From an uncultured Ignavibacteria bacterium (lineage in GTDB: Bacteria > Bacteroidota > Ignavibacteria > Tepidaquicellales > Tepidaquicellaceae): 64,000 nt of DNA. Each line of letters begins with the position of its first letter. The first letter of the stretch is position 1. Position numbers and translations under genes: made by a program. The notes below the pieces were generated by a model. The model had not been told where the DNA came from and did not search any database. It saw nothing but the letters and a program-made list of their open reading frames with translations. Shown here in pieces: positions 34,927-43,931 of the stretch. The stretch is from NCBI GenBank assembly GCA_937974175.1, contig CALJIG010000014.1:5899-69898 (forward strand). The letters are read 5' to 3'.

Positions 34927-35958
34927 TTACAATCCAAACTTCTCATAATCTAACCTCGGCTTTGCATTAGTTTTTAAACTTTCCTTATTAAAAAATTCTT
35001 TATCAGTTGAGTTAATATATTTCAAATATCCTGCAAGTCCTATCATTGCAGCGTTATCCATCGAGAACTGCAGTTCAGGGAAGTAAATCTCAAATCCTTT
35101 TTCTTTTAGCGAGTTAAATTTTTCTTTCAGAGCCGAGTTTGCCGAAACACCTCCTGAGACAGAAATAATTTTTACTTTATATTTTTTGCATGCATCAGTA
35201 ACTCTTTTATAAAGACTTTCCACAACTGCAAACTGAAAGCTTGCCGATACATCTGCAACAAGCTTATCACTTTTTGTGTTAGCGAAATCAATTTTTCGTA
35301 AAAAATAAAGCACGGAAGTTTTTATTCCCGAGAAGGAAAAATCATGCTCAGTATCTCTCACGATTGCAAGAGGGAACTTGTGATACTTCTCATTACCGTC
35401 TTTCGCAAGCTTATCTATTAAAGGTCCGCCGGGATAACCTAGCCCCAATATCTTTGCGACCTTATCAAACGCCTCTCCCGCAGCATCATCTATTGTTGAA
35501 CCAATAATTTTTATATCCGTATATGATTGGACATGCACAAGCAGCGTATGTCCGCCGGAAACAATAAGCCCGATGAACGGAAATTTTTCCTGCTGACCTG
35601 AAAGCATATTGGAGAACAAATGCGATAGAATATGATTTACGGGAACGAACGGCTTTTGCAAAACGGCGGCGAGCGACTTTGCATAGTTAAGCCCTACAAG
35701 CAGCGCTCCTATAAGTCCCGGCTCAGATGTTGCGCAGACTAAATCAATATCGTTTAGTTCTACGTTCGCTTTTTCCAGAGCCTGCTTGGTAACATGTGAA
35801 ATATTTTTTAAATGCTCGCGCGATGCAATTTCTGGAACAACTCCGCCGAATTCGGAGTGAAAGAGTTGTGAGGAAATGATATTGGATAAAACTTTGTTGT
35901 TTTCTAAAACGGCAGCTGACGTTTCATCGCATGAAGTTTCAAATGCTAATATTTTCAT
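34927..35958 (-). CDS. tsaD: tRNA N6-adenosine threonylcarbamoyltransferase TsaD
   Basis: Makes the t6A37 modification with TsaB/C/E. Seen: LAFETSCDETSAAVL, the FGGVVPEIASREHLK loop, the metal motif VNHILSHLFS (His-x3-His), VSGGHTLLVHV, GEAFDKVAKILGLGYPGGP, FSFSGIKTSVL and SVSGGVSANSALK. The length of 343 is normal. It is convergent with the YCF48-like gene: the stops are adjacent with no spacer. The first ATG is chosen. Confidence 0.97.
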   Translation of the reverse strand: MKILAFETSCDETSAAVLENNKVLSNIISSQLFHSEFGGVVPEIASREHLKNISHVTKQALEKANVELNDIDLVCATSEPGLIGALLVGLNYAKSLAAVLQKPFVPVNHILSHLFSNMLSGQQEKFPFIGLIVSGGHTLLVHVQSYTDIKIIGSTIDDAAGEAFDKVAKILGLGYPGGPLIDKLAKDGNEKYHKFPLAIVRDTEHDFSFSGIKTSVLYFLRKIDFANTKSDKLVADVSASFQFAVVESLYKRVTDACKKYKVKIISVSGGVSANSALKEKFNSLKEKGFEIYFPELQFSMDNAAMIGLAGYLKYINSTDKEFFNKESLKTNAKPRLDYEKFGL

Positions 35959-36012
35959 TGTATCAAAATTATTTGACCTTATTTAATTGAATTATAAAAT
36001 TAATTTTTATTT

Positions 36013-37293
36013 GTGATTAAAAATATATTAAAATACCTTCTGCTTTTTGCTTTCACAGCTCTTGTGATTGCGCCCTCATACGCTCAGGTAAAAATTTTAG
36101 TACCTATGGAGCCAAGCCAGACTAATCATTTAAAGGCTTACGGCATTGCATACCGATATTTATTAAAAGGCGGTGAGCTTGACTGGCTTTTAAATTATCG
36201 CGGCGGCGCTTTTATGTATGAGTTCACTCCGGAAATTGCCGCAGAATGCGACCTGAAAAATGTTTCCTATGAACTGCTGAACGGAACGCAGACGGCGCAG
36301 GTATATGCAGATGTAAAAGATGAGAAGAGCAATATGGATGTTGTGCGGCTGGAGAAAGTTGCAAAGATTGCAGTGTATGTACCTCCCAATGCTTTGCCGT
36401 GGGATGATGCAGTACAGCTTGTGCTTGAGTACGCGGAAATTCCCTATGATAAAATGTGGGATGAAGAAGTTCTTAACGGAAAACTTAAAGGCTATGACTG
36501 GCTCCATCTTCACCATGAAGATTTCACCGGGCAGTACGGAAAATTTTTTGGTACATTCGGTATGTCTCCGTGGTATATTCAGCAGAAAACTGTTAATGAA
36601 CAGATGGCTGCAAAGATGGGATTTAAAAAAGTTTCCCAGTTAAAACTTGCAGTTGTTGATAAACTGAAAGAGTATGTATCTAACGGCGGATTTCTTTTTA
36701 CAATGTGTTCGGCAACTGATACCTATGACATTGCCCTTGCAACTCGCCACACAGATATAGCTGATGCTATGTACGATGGAGACGGATATGACCAGAACGC
36801 AAACAGCATACTTGACTTCAGCGAGAGTATGGCTTTTGAAAATTATAAGATTGAACTGAACCCTTATGTGTATGAGTACTCAACTATAGATGCTACTAAT
36901 GATATGCTTAGCCTTGGCGGACCAACTAATGATTACTTCAAGCTTGTAGATTTCTCCGCTAAGTATGACCCAGTGCCGACAATGCTGAATCAAAATCATA
37001 CGGCTTTAGTGCGCGGATTTATGGGGCAGACATCTGCTTTTAAAAAAGAGTATATCAAAAAAAATATTACTATCCTTGCGATGAATGAAGGCACGGACAT
37101 TGTGAAATATATTCACGGCAACTACGGAAGGGGAACGTTTACTTTTTATGCAGGGCATGACCCCGAGGATTATCAGCATGCAGTCGGCGACCCTCCAACG
37201 GATCTGGATTTGTTTAAAAATTCACCGGGGTATAGATTAATTTTGAATAATGTTTTATTCCCCGCGGCAAAGAAAAAGAAACTGAAGACGTAG
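36013..37293 (+). CDS. Secreted protein of unknown function (asparagine-synthetase-B-named family)
   Basis: GTG start followed by a signal peptide ending APSYAQ. The mature protein of ~400 residues begins VKILVPMEPSQTNHLKAYGIAYRYL, has DWLLNYRGGAFM, YDWLHLHHEDFTGQYGKFFG, NGGFLFTMCSATDTYDIALA, and a C-terminal GRGTFTFYAGHDPEDYQH. I recall similar Bacteroidota proteins carrying the name asparagine synthetase B, but neither the amidotransferase nor the synthetase motifs are visible. The pattern of Rossmann-like strands and the end part resemble glutamine-amidotransferase-like (GATase1/ThuA-type) folds. The function is unknown. Confidence 0.6.
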   Translation: MIKNILKYLLLFAFTALVIAPSYAQVKILVPMEPSQTNHLKAYGIAYRYLLKGGELDWLLNYRGGAFMYEFTPEIAAECDLKNVSYELLNGTQTAQVYADVKDEKSNMDVVRLEKVAKIAVYVPPNALPWDDAVQLVLEYAEIPYDKMWDEEVLNGKLKGYDWLHLHHEDFTGQYGKFFGTFGMSPWYIQQKTVNEQMAAKMGFKKVSQLKLAVVDKLKEYVSNGGFLFTMCSATDTYDIALATRHTDIADAMYDGDGYDQNANSILDFSESMAFENYKIELNPYVYEYSTIDATNDMLSLGGPTNDYFKLVDFSAKYDPVPTMLNQNHTALVRGFMGQTSAFKKEYIKKNITILAMNEGTDIVKYIHGNYGRGTFTFYAGHDPEDYQHAVGDPPTDLDLFKNSPGYRLILNNVLFPAAKKKKLKT

Positions 37294-37301
37294 TTTGAAT
37301 C

Positions 37302-37424
37302 ACAGATTTCTCTGATTTAAAATGATTGAAATGATTTTTTAACACTGATGCATATGATTACTATGATGTCACAGATTTTATAATTATGATTTGTGTAGAG
37401 ACGCAACACCTTACGTCTCGTAAA
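37302..37424. repeat. CACAGAT-type dispersed repeat plus one REP palindrome
   Basis: A run of CACAGATTT/TGATTT-rich sequence includes ATGATGTCACAGAT, also found at 9761-9774. It is followed by GTAGAGACGCAACACC and a degenerate inverse ACGTCTCGTAAAC, a worn member of the GAGACGCA palindrome family. It lies between the secreted protein gene and the lipoprotein gene. Confidence 0.5.
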
Positions 37425-37438
37425 CCTTTCTATATATA

Positions 37439-38350
37439 ATGTTAACCAAAAAAATTCTCTGTTTATTTTTTCTCTCTATTATTCTTTCTTCCTGCACAAA
37501 GAAGGATGAAAAAATTTCTCAGTCTACATCTATTGCAAAATTTACACTCAAAGATGATTTGGGAATTGAAGTCAGCTTTGACGGAATGCCGAAGAGAATT
37601 ATATCTATGGCTCCGAATATTACGGAAGGATTGTATGCTCTCGGTGCGCAGGATTATATTGTAGGCGTTACTGAGTTCTGCGATTATCCCCCTGAAGCAA
37701 AGCTGAAGACTAAAGTCGGCGGATATGATAATGCAAATTATGAAATGGTAGCTGCGTTAAAACCCGATGTGGTTTTTATTACGGTTGAATCTATAAATCG
37801 CCCCATGTATCAGGCTCTGCAGAATCTCGGAATAAAAATGTTTGTACTGAATGCAAAGAGTGTTAACGGAGTTGTTGAAATGATGAAGACACTCGGTAAG
37901 ATAACAGGTAAAGAAAAAGAAGCGCAAATACTGAGCAGCAAAATAAAAAGTGAAAGGGATAGTATTGAGCGAGGAAATAATTCAGAAACTCAAAAAAAAT
38001 GTCTGGTTATAGTCGGGACAAATCCTATTATGACTGCCAGCAAGACTTCCTATATCAATGAGATTATGGTGCTTTCCGGTTTGGATAATATTTACGCAGA
38101 TTCTCCTATGGATTATCCTACAATAAGCTACGAAGATATAACGGTTAAAAATCCTGCTTATATACTTCTTCCCTATGATACCACTAAAACCGATAAGCTG
38201 AAAGTAGAGCTGGATGAAATCAGAAAGCAGCTGAGCTCTGTTGAAGCAGTGAAAAAAAATAATTTTATAGTTGTGGATAATAACGTTGTCTTCCGCCCGG
38301 GACCGAGAGTGATTGATGCTGTTAGGATAATTAGAAGTAAGGTGAAATGA
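37439..38350 (+). CDS. BtuF/FecB-type substrate-binding lipoprotein
   Basis: Lipobox ILSSC near residue 19. The fold is class III periplasmic binding: DDLGIEVSF, PKRIISMAPNITEGLYALGAQDYIVGVTEFCDYPPEA, VGGYDNANYEMVAALKPDVVF, LGKITGKEKEA and the closing FRPGPRVIDAVRII. These are typical of vitamin B12 or ferric-siderophore binding proteins, with BtuF the closest in style. No permease or ATPase is adjacent, so it is an orphan here. At ~300 residues it is full length. Confidence 0.85.
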   Translation: MLTKKILCLFFLSIILSSCTKKDEKISQSTSIAKFTLKDDLGIEVSFDGMPKRIISMAPNITEGLYALGAQDYIVGVTEFCDYPPEAKLKTKVGGYDNANYEMVAALKPDVVFITVESINRPMYQALQNLGIKMFVLNAKSVNGVVEMMKTLGKITGKEKEAQILSSKIKSERDSIERGNNSETQKKCLVIVGTNPIMTASKTSYINEIMVLSGLDNIYADSPMDYPTISYEDITVKNPAYILLPYDTTKTDKLKVELDEIRKQLSSVEAVKKNNFIVVDNNVVFRPGPRVIDAVRIIRSKVK

Positions 38351-39070
38351 TTATTTTACTTTTCCGTTCCAGAATCTTTCTTTAGTCATCTTACGTAATC
38401 TTAATCTTGAATAAACTTCCACTCCTTCTTTATCATTAAGTTCTTTGCTATTATAAATGGAAGTTTGAAAACAGTCATCATAACTTTCAATTTTCCATTG
38501 CACCAATTGACCGTAGGGATTTATATATGGTCCGCTTACATATTTCTTTGCATTTTTTTCTACTTTATTGTAAGCATCATCAAAGGATTTAGCTTTAATT
38601 AATACGAATCTTTCTTCCCATGTTTGCATTGCATCTTTAGTTTTTTCTATTTGAATAGCAATAGTCATTTTTACGCAGAAAAATCCACCCCATATTCCCC
38701 CTTCCCGTTTTGGAATGATTTTCGTTCCACCTGAAATTTTTTTAATGTGCATAAAAATAGTTTTAACTTCTTTAAATCTTTTATATTCATCAAGTGTAGT
38801 TTTTATTTCTATGCCGCGTATATGTTTTCCGGGTTTTATCCATTTATAGTTAGTGAGATTAAATTTTTTTATAACTGGATTTATATGTTTTGTTATATGG
38901 TCATTTATTCTTTTGCTCCTTTGTGCAGGAGTCATAGCAATTACTTTTTTACTTGGGAAAATTGTATCGCGAGGGTGTTGTACACCAATGAGCACTGACA
39001 TTTTAGTTTCGCCTGTAGGTAGATTTCCCTTTTTAAATTTCCAATCTTTCAATTCAGGAATTGTCTTCAT
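38351..39070 (-). CDS. DUF4288-like protein, unknown function
   Basis: A 239-residue basic protein with no signal peptide. The C-terminal part (WEERFVLIKAKSFDDAYNKVEKNAKKY...YINPYGQLVQWKIESYDDCFQT) follows the DUF4288 pattern: a conserved A-x-S-x-x-x-A helix, then N-x-x-G-x-x-V-x-W. The N-terminal ~120 residues (TPAQRSKRINDHITKHINPVIKKF) are not recognised. It lies 1 bp after the DinB gene, so the two are co-transcribed. Confidence 0.65.
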   Translation of the reverse strand: MKTIPELKDWKFKKGNLPTGETKMSVLIGVQHPRDTIFPSKKVIAMTPAQRSKRINDHITKHINPVIKKFNLTNYKWIKPGKHIRGIEIKTTLDEYKRFKEVKTIFMHIKKISGGTKIIPKREGGIWGGFFCVKMTIAIQIEKTKDAMQTWEERFVLIKAKSFDDAYNKVEKNAKKYVSGPYINPYGQLVQWKIESYDDCFQTSIYNSKELNDKEGVEVYSRLRLRKMTKERFWNGKVK

Positions 39071-39071
39071 C

Positions 39072-39596
39072 TTATTTCTTCAAAATTCTTAAATACTCTT
39101 TCCACGGGCCGACGTTATCTTTATATTGATACGCCATAACGCGTGTTACCTGCGCTAAATGATTTAAGTCATGAACTACCCAAGTAGAAAGCAATTGTCT
39201 TAATGTAATATCACCGAATGCGGGATGAATTCCTTTTTTATCTAAATCGGCTTCAGTAATATTTTTTGCTTTGAGTTTTTCTAGGTTCATAATGCGAAGC
39301 ATCATAAACTCGCCAAGCAAATCTTTTAATGATTTTCCTTTGCTTTCTTCAAACTGAGCGAACCTGTCGAACGGTCTGAAGTTTTTATCAGGTTTATCTG
39401 ATAGAATTATTTCAATACGTTCCATCCAGTCGCCGCTCTCTCCATGAATTAAATGTCCGAGTACATCGTAGGGGCTCCAGCTCTCGCCGCCTTCATTTGT
39501 TTTGCTCCATTCATCTGATACTCCGTTCAATAATTCTTTATACGCAGATGGAGTGCGTTCTAATATTTCGATTGATTTATCGAGTGAGAAGTTCAT
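39072..39596 (-). CDS. DinB-family four-helix protein
   Basis: A 174-residue DinB/YfiT-type bundle. The three metal-site histidines are visible: VLGHLIHGESGDW and VHDLNHLAQVTR. Relatives are metal-dependent thiol (bacillithiol or mycothiol) transferases or hydrolases; DinB itself is uncharacterised. The gene directly precedes the DUF4288-like gene. The substrate is unknown. Confidence 0.88.
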   Translation of the reverse strand: MNFSLDKSIEILERTPSAYKELLNGVSDEWSKTNEGGESWSPYDVLGHLIHGESGDWMERIEIILSDKPDKNFRPFDRFAQFEESKGKSLKDLLGEFMMLRIMNLEKLKAKNITEADLDKKGIHPAFGDITLRQLLSTWVVHDLNHLAQVTRVMAYQYKDNVGPWKEYLRILKK

Positions 39597-39610
39597 ATTG
39601 ATTTAAAAAT

Positions 39611-40540
39611 TTATTCTGTAATAAAAATCTGTCTTGTCTTATAATTAAACACAAACATTTTTTGTTTGAAGAACGGGTAGCCTAAAACTCCGTTGTATGT
39701 TGCATTTCCCATAAACGGAAAAACATTTGTATCCATATAATCAAAAACAAAATCCTGCACCGAAAACTGCATCATCATAACTTCATCCGCTATTATAACG
39801 GCATCGTTTACACTCTTAACCGTATCTTTTGTTCCTGTGAAAGAAAAATAGTTCTTATCTAACTGCGGAAGAATTGTAGCATCGAGTGAGTTATTAGGTG
39901 CGCCTGTATCCAGCATGAAGTTAAGCATTTTTCCTGCGAAAAATATATTTGAAATAATTGAACCTTTATTCAGTGTAAAATTTAAAAAAGGTTTTTTCTT
40001 ATAAGCAGGTTGTTCCAGAGTGTTTCCTTTATCATCAATTCTAAATATGTGAATAAGTTTCTTGTTATAGTCTATTGCAAACTCAAGCTCTCTCATAATA
40101 CCGTAACCTATGAAGCCCATGAAATTTCTCCCGAAAGTTGGTTTCAGTTTCTCAAGGTTTATCGCAACTGCGTTAAGACCTGCAAATGTAAAATCGTTTG
40201 TAAGGGTAAGGCTGTCGATTTTTATGCTTGTAGAAACAGGTATATTTCCTGTAATTCCTTTTGCTGTATCAGAATTTGACTGATTATTAACAGATTCAAA
40301 AATTTCCAATGGGAAAGCAGCGCTATTCACCACTAATGCGGCCTGGTTTCCTGTATCAAAAATAAAACTTCCGACTCTTCCGTTGATGGCAATATTATTA
40401 AGTAAAATCAAATCCTGAACAAGCTCAAACGGCAGAGTCGTATGGTAAGTATAGCTTTTTATTAAATGTGTTTCATCATTTGGCTGGGAAAAAACACTTG
40501 CTGTAAAAACAAAAAAAAGGAGTATTAATAATTTTCTCAT
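39611..40540 (-). CDS. Retropepsin-like aspartyl protease with two DTG motifs
   Basis: A signal peptide (MRKLLILLFFVFTASVFSQ) precedes a protein with two lobes. Lobe 1 has INGRVGSFIFDTGNQAALV near residue 60 and lobe 2 has NFMLDTGAPNNSLDATIL near residue 205. Both carry the catalytic Asp-Thr-Gly, so one chain could make a complete active site like eukaryotic pepsins. Between them is the GYGIMRELEFAIDYNKKLIHIF flap region typical of bacterial aspartyl-protease-family proteins. It is predicted periplasmic. It ends 14 bp before the DinB gene. Confidence 0.85.
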   Translation of the reverse strand: MRKLLILLFFVFTASVFSQPNDETHLIKSYTYHTTLPFELVQDLILLNNIAINGRVGSFIFDTGNQAALVVNSAAFPLEIFESVNNQSNSDTAKGITGNIPVSTSIKIDSLTLTNDFTFAGLNAVAINLEKLKPTFGRNFMGFIGYGIMRELEFAIDYNKKLIHIFRIDDKGNTLEQPAYKKKPFLNFTLNKGSIISNIFFAGKMLNFMLDTGAPNNSLDATILPQLDKNYFSFTGTKDTVKSVNDAVIIADEVMMMQFSVQDFVFDYMDTNVFPFMGNATYNGVLGYPFFKQKMFVFNYKTRQIFITE

Positions 40541-40604
40541 AGAGTAAATTGGGCTGATTTATTTGAACAGGGGTCAGAACAAGATTAGAAAATTAATGTT
40601 TAAT

Positions 40605-40990
40605 ATCGAGGTAAAATAGCAGAGTAATATTATCTTAAGTTGATACTAAACGCAAAGGCCGCGAAGTTTAACGCTAAGTACGCAAAGTAAAAAAAAGAAA
40701 TTTCTAATTAGATTTTACAACTCTGCGTTCTTAACGAAATCTTTACGTTTTGCTTAAAAAAACACAAAATCGAGATAAAATAAAAGAATAGTATTATCTT
40801 AAGCTGATACTAAACGCAAAGGCCGCGAAGTTTAACGCGAAGTTTAACGCGAAGTTTAACGCGAAGTTTAACGCGAAGTTTAACGCGAAGTTTAACGCTA
40901 AGTACACAAAGTAAAAAAAGAAATTTTAAAGTAGATTTTATAGCTTCGCGTTCTTAGGGAAATCTTAGCGTTCTTTGCGTTTTAAAAATA
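40605..40990. repeat. Two degenerate copies of a ~190-bp repeat upstream of the ABC-F gene
   Basis: Copy 1 (about 40605-40755) and copy 2 (about 40780-40985) share ATTATCTTAAG, TGATACTAAACGCAAAGG, CCGCGAAGTTTAACGC, AGTACGCAAAGT or AGTACACAAAGT, then a T-rich part ending in GCGTTCTTA and ACGTTTTGC/GCGTTTT. The ends are roughly inverted (ACGCAAAG versus CTTTGCGT), so each copy can fold back. No gene is seen in 40541-41104. Confidence 0.75.
40825..40896. repeat. 12-bp tandem repeat, six units
   Basis: Six perfect units of GCGAAGTTTAAC run from 40825 to 40896, followed by GCTAAGT, a changed seventh unit. The first copy of the surrounding ~190-bp repeat has just one unit, so the expansion is specific to the second copy and probably recent. 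Confidence 0.93.
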
Positions 40991-41104
40991 ATCTGCACAA
41001 AGAAATGGAAAAGTAACATATTGTAGACTTAAATGGATGATAATTGCCATATAAATTGAGGGGAGAATTTGGTATCTTTACGATTACGCAAAAAATAAAA
41101 ATAA

Positions 41105-43063
41105 TTGATTTCATTAACAAATATATCGGTCGCATTTGGCTCAAGGGTTTTATTCGATGAAGTTGCACTCCGTGTTGGCGGCAATGAACGGGTTTCATTA
41201 GTCGGCTCCAACGGACAGGGAAAATCAACCCTTCTTAAAATTATAGGCGGCACAATGAAGCCGGACTCCGGCGAAGTTGCGCTCTCACGTCATACAACAA
41301 TGGGTTACCTTCAGCAGGAAGGAATTAAATTCGTAGGCAATACTTTGTACGATGAAGTTTATTCTGCCGCAGGTGATATAAACAAGATTCAGGAAGAGCT
41401 TACGGAAATTGAAAATGAAATGAGCAATCACCCGGATCCGGGCAATGATGAGTTCATGGATTTGCTAAATGAATACGGCGAGCTGCAGGAAAGATTTAAC
41501 ACACTCGAAGGTTATACATTAAAATCAAAAATTGAAAAGATACTAATCGGACTTGGCTTCGGTGAAAAAGATTTCGACCGACTTACAGACGAGTTCAGCG
41601 GCGGATGGCAGATGAGAATTGCGCTTGCAAAACTTCTTTTACAAAATCCTTCTATACTATTGCTCGATGAGCCGACGAACCACTTGGATATTGAGTCATT
41701 GATATGGGTGGAGAACTACCTGAAGAATTATCAGGGCGCAATTATACTTGTATCGCATGACAGGAACTTTCTTGATAATCTTACAACGAGAACGGTTGAG
41801 ATTTCCATGGGTAATGTAACTGAATACTCGGGTAACTATTCATTCTATAAAAAAGAGAAGGCTATTAGAAAAGAGCTTGCTGAAAATCAGTATAACAATC
41901 AGCAGAAGTATTTAAAAGAGCAGGAAAAATTTATTGAACGATTCAGGTATAAGGCATCGAAGGCAAAGGCAGTTCAGAGCAGAATAAAGCAGCTTGATAA
42001 AGTTGAGTGGATTGAACTTGAAGATGAAGAATCGGCAGTGCAGTTTACATTCCCGCCTGCAACACACTCGGGAAAAGTCTCCATTGAAATTGAAGGACTA
42101 ACAAAAAGTTACGACGGTGTACATAATGTTTTAGAGAATTTAGATTTGATTGTTGAGAGAGGTGAGAAGATTGCTTTGGTTGGAGTAAACGGCGCGGGTA
42201 AATCTACATTTACAAGAATCATTGCAGGTATTGATAATGAATTTAAGGGAGTAGTAAAAGACGGGCATTTAGTCGGGAAAAAATTCTATGCGCAGAATCA
42301 GGCAGATGAATTATCCGGCGATATGACTGTGCTTGCAACGATGGAAGATGCTGTTGGCGGTGAGATAAGAAAAAGTCTGCGTTCAATTCTAGGAAGCTTT
42401 TTATTTAAAGGTGATGATGTATTTAAAAAAGTCGGAGTTTTATCCGGTGGAGAGAAGTCCCGTCTTGCTCTTGCAAAGATGTTGATTGAACCTTCAAATT
42501 TCTTAATACTTGATGAGCCAACGAACCACTTAGATATGCGTTCGAAGGAAGTTCTTATGAATGCTCTTAGAAAATATGATGGAACCGTTTTGATTGTATC
42601 GCATGACAGGGATTTTATTGACGGTATCGTTGATAAAGTTATCGAGGTAAAAAATAAAAGAATAAAAGTATTCTACGGTAACTGCTCGTATTACATAGAA
42701 GAGAAGGACAAAGAGAATAAAGAATTAAATAAAAAAATACCTGACCCGAAAAAAGAAATTTCAAAACTTGAAGAAAAAAAGCCGGTTGAGCATGCAAAGC
42801 CTGTGAAGTCTCACGATAAGAATGATAAAAAAGAACAGCAGCGAAGAGCGGCGGAATTAAAAAAAAAGATTAATTCCGTAGAAGCAGAGCTTGCTAAAAA
42901 TGAAAATAAAATAAAAGAACTTGAATTATTGATGGGGAATGAGGATTTTTATAAATCAGGCGATAATATCAAAAAAGTCACGGACGAATATAATCTTACC
43001 AAGAAAAAAGTCGAAGAGCTTACTCAGGAATGGGAACAATTACAGCTGCAGACTGTTGAATAA
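41105..43063 (+). CDS. ABC-F family ATPase with Uup-like C-terminal domain
   Basis: A soluble protein of 652 residues with two ABC modules and no membrane segment. Module 1: GSNGQGKSTLLKI, FSGGWQMRIALAKLL, LLLDEPTNHLDIESL. Module 2: GVNGAGKSTFTRI, LSGGEKSRLALAKML, LILDEPTNHLDMRS. The linker between them is the charged helix pair with QQKYLKEQEKFIERFRYKASKAK (P-site tRNA interaction motif region). The C-terminal Lys/Glu coiled coil (HAKPVKSHDKNDKKEQQRR and after) matches the Uup/ABC_tran_CTD type. ABC-F proteins act on ribosomes. TTG start; the frame begins with the usual ISLTNISVAFG. Confidence 0.92.
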   Translation: MISLTNISVAFGSRVLFDEVALRVGGNERVSLVGSNGQGKSTLLKIIGGTMKPDSGEVALSRHTTMGYLQQEGIKFVGNTLYDEVYSAAGDINKIQEELTEIENEMSNHPDPGNDEFMDLLNEYGELQERFNTLEGYTLKSKIEKILIGLGFGEKDFDRLTDEFSGGWQMRIALAKLLLQNPSILLLDEPTNHLDIESLIWVENYLKNYQGAIILVSHDRNFLDNLTTRTVEISMGNVTEYSGNYSFYKKEKAIRKELAENQYNNQQKYLKEQEKFIERFRYKASKAKAVQSRIKQLDKVEWIELEDEESAVQFTFPPATHSGKVSIEIEGLTKSYDGVHNVLENLDLIVERGEKIALVGVNGAGKSTFTRIIAGIDNEFKGVVKDGHLVGKKFYAQNQADELSGDMTVLATMEDAVGGEIRKSLRSILGSFLFKGDDVFKKVGVLSGGEKSRLALAKMLIEPSNFLILDEPTNHLDMRSKEVLMNALRKYDGTVLIVSHDRDFIDGIVDKVIEVKNKRIKVFYGNCSYYIEEKDKENKELNKKIPDPKKEISKLEEKKPVEHAKPVKSHDKNDKKEQQRRAAELKKKINSVEAELAKNENKIKELELLMGNEDFYKSGDNIKKVTDEYNLTKKKVEELTQEWEQLQLQTVE

Positions 43064-43095
43064 TAAGTATAATTTTATATAATCAAACAATAAAA

Positions 43096-43857
43096 ATGAA
43101 AAATTTGAAACTAATTTTGTTACTTGCTTTACTAATGGGTTCTGTAAATTCTTACGCAGACTGGAAACCGGAATTTTCCAAAACAGGAATTCCAAAAAAC
43201 GAAAAATCAAAATTAAATAAAGATTACAAATTAGCATACAAAGATTTTCAGGAGAAGTCAGGTAAGATTTTAGATTTCTACGTAGACTTTAAATTAGGCG
43301 GAACAAGCACAAGCGCAAATGTAACTCAGGCAAATAATGTTGGTAGTTATAGTACAGACTCAAAAGTCGGTTTCAATGTAGGCGCATTGATTTATACAAG
43401 ATTGTTTGATGCATTTCAGTTCTCAACAGGAATAGATTTCGCGGGAAAGAACTTTGAAGTAACTCCTCCTTCAAATGTTAATACCGGAACGCCAAGCGGT
43501 ACAACAAAAGTTGACAGTTTAACACAGAAAGTAGCAAACAATTATCTTAACATTCCATTGAATGTAAATTTCGGTGGAATGATTACTGAAACACTTGGTC
43601 TTACATTCAACGGCGGACCATACTTAGGGATATTGCTTTCTACAGATGATAAATCAGGTATGGGATATAAAAATTTTGATTTAGGTTTGGTAGGCTCATT
43701 AACTGCAAATTATAAAATTGCTCCGCTGACCAGTGTATTACTTGGCGCAAAGTTTGAATACGGCGGATTAAATAATTTAGGAAGCACACCAAGAGTTGAC
43801 AGAGTTTCAACTTCAAGCTTAGGATTTTTCACAGGTATAAGATTTTCAATCGACTAA
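43096..43857 (+). CDS. Outer-membrane beta-barrel protein
   Basis: A signal peptide ending SVNSYA precedes ~230 residues. From residue ~55 the sequence is a run of amphipathic strands (KILDFYVDFKLGGTSTSANV, KVGFNVGALIYTRLFDAFQFS, NYLNIPLNVNFGGMITETLGLTFNGGPYL, TSVLLGAKFEYGGL) ending in an aromatic-type final strand FFTGIRFSID. It fits the PorT/OmpW-like small barrel family. It lies 32 bp after the ABC-F gene and ends with a terminator. Function not known. Confidence 0.83.
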   Translation: MKNLKLILLLALLMGSVNSYADWKPEFSKTGIPKNEKSKLNKDYKLAYKDFQEKSGKILDFYVDFKLGGTSTSANVTQANNVGSYSTDSKVGFNVGALIYTRLFDAFQFSTGIDFAGKNFEVTPPSNVNTGTPSGTTKVDSLTQKVANNYLNIPLNVNFGGMITETLGLTFNGGPYLGILLSTDDKSGMGYKNFDLGLVGSLTANYKIAPLTSVLLGAKFEYGGLNNLGSTPRVDRVSTSSLGFFTGIRFSID

Positions 43858-43884
43858 AAAATTTTAAGTAATAAAAATCTGAAG

Positions 43885-43918
43885 AATCCCTTTCTCATAA
43901 AAAGGGATTTTTCTTTTT
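43885..43918 (+). terminator. Intrinsic terminator
   Basis: Stem AATCCCTTT (43885-43893) and AAAGGGATT (43901-43909) with loop CTCATAA and a T-rich tail. It follows the beta-barrel gene by 27 bp and precedes the TPR gene at 43932. Confidence 0.85.
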
Positions 43919-43931
43919 TAATTAAAAAGAT

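Noticed and set aside
36190..36643. Two overlapping open frames of ~108 codons within the secreted protein gene
   Set aside because: The main frame has a signal peptide and an even, family-like sequence; these are out-of-frame shadows.
36013..37293. Asparagine synthetase B
   Set aside because: The protein is exported and lacks the N-terminal Cys amidotransferase and the ATP-pyrophosphatase SGGxDS motif.
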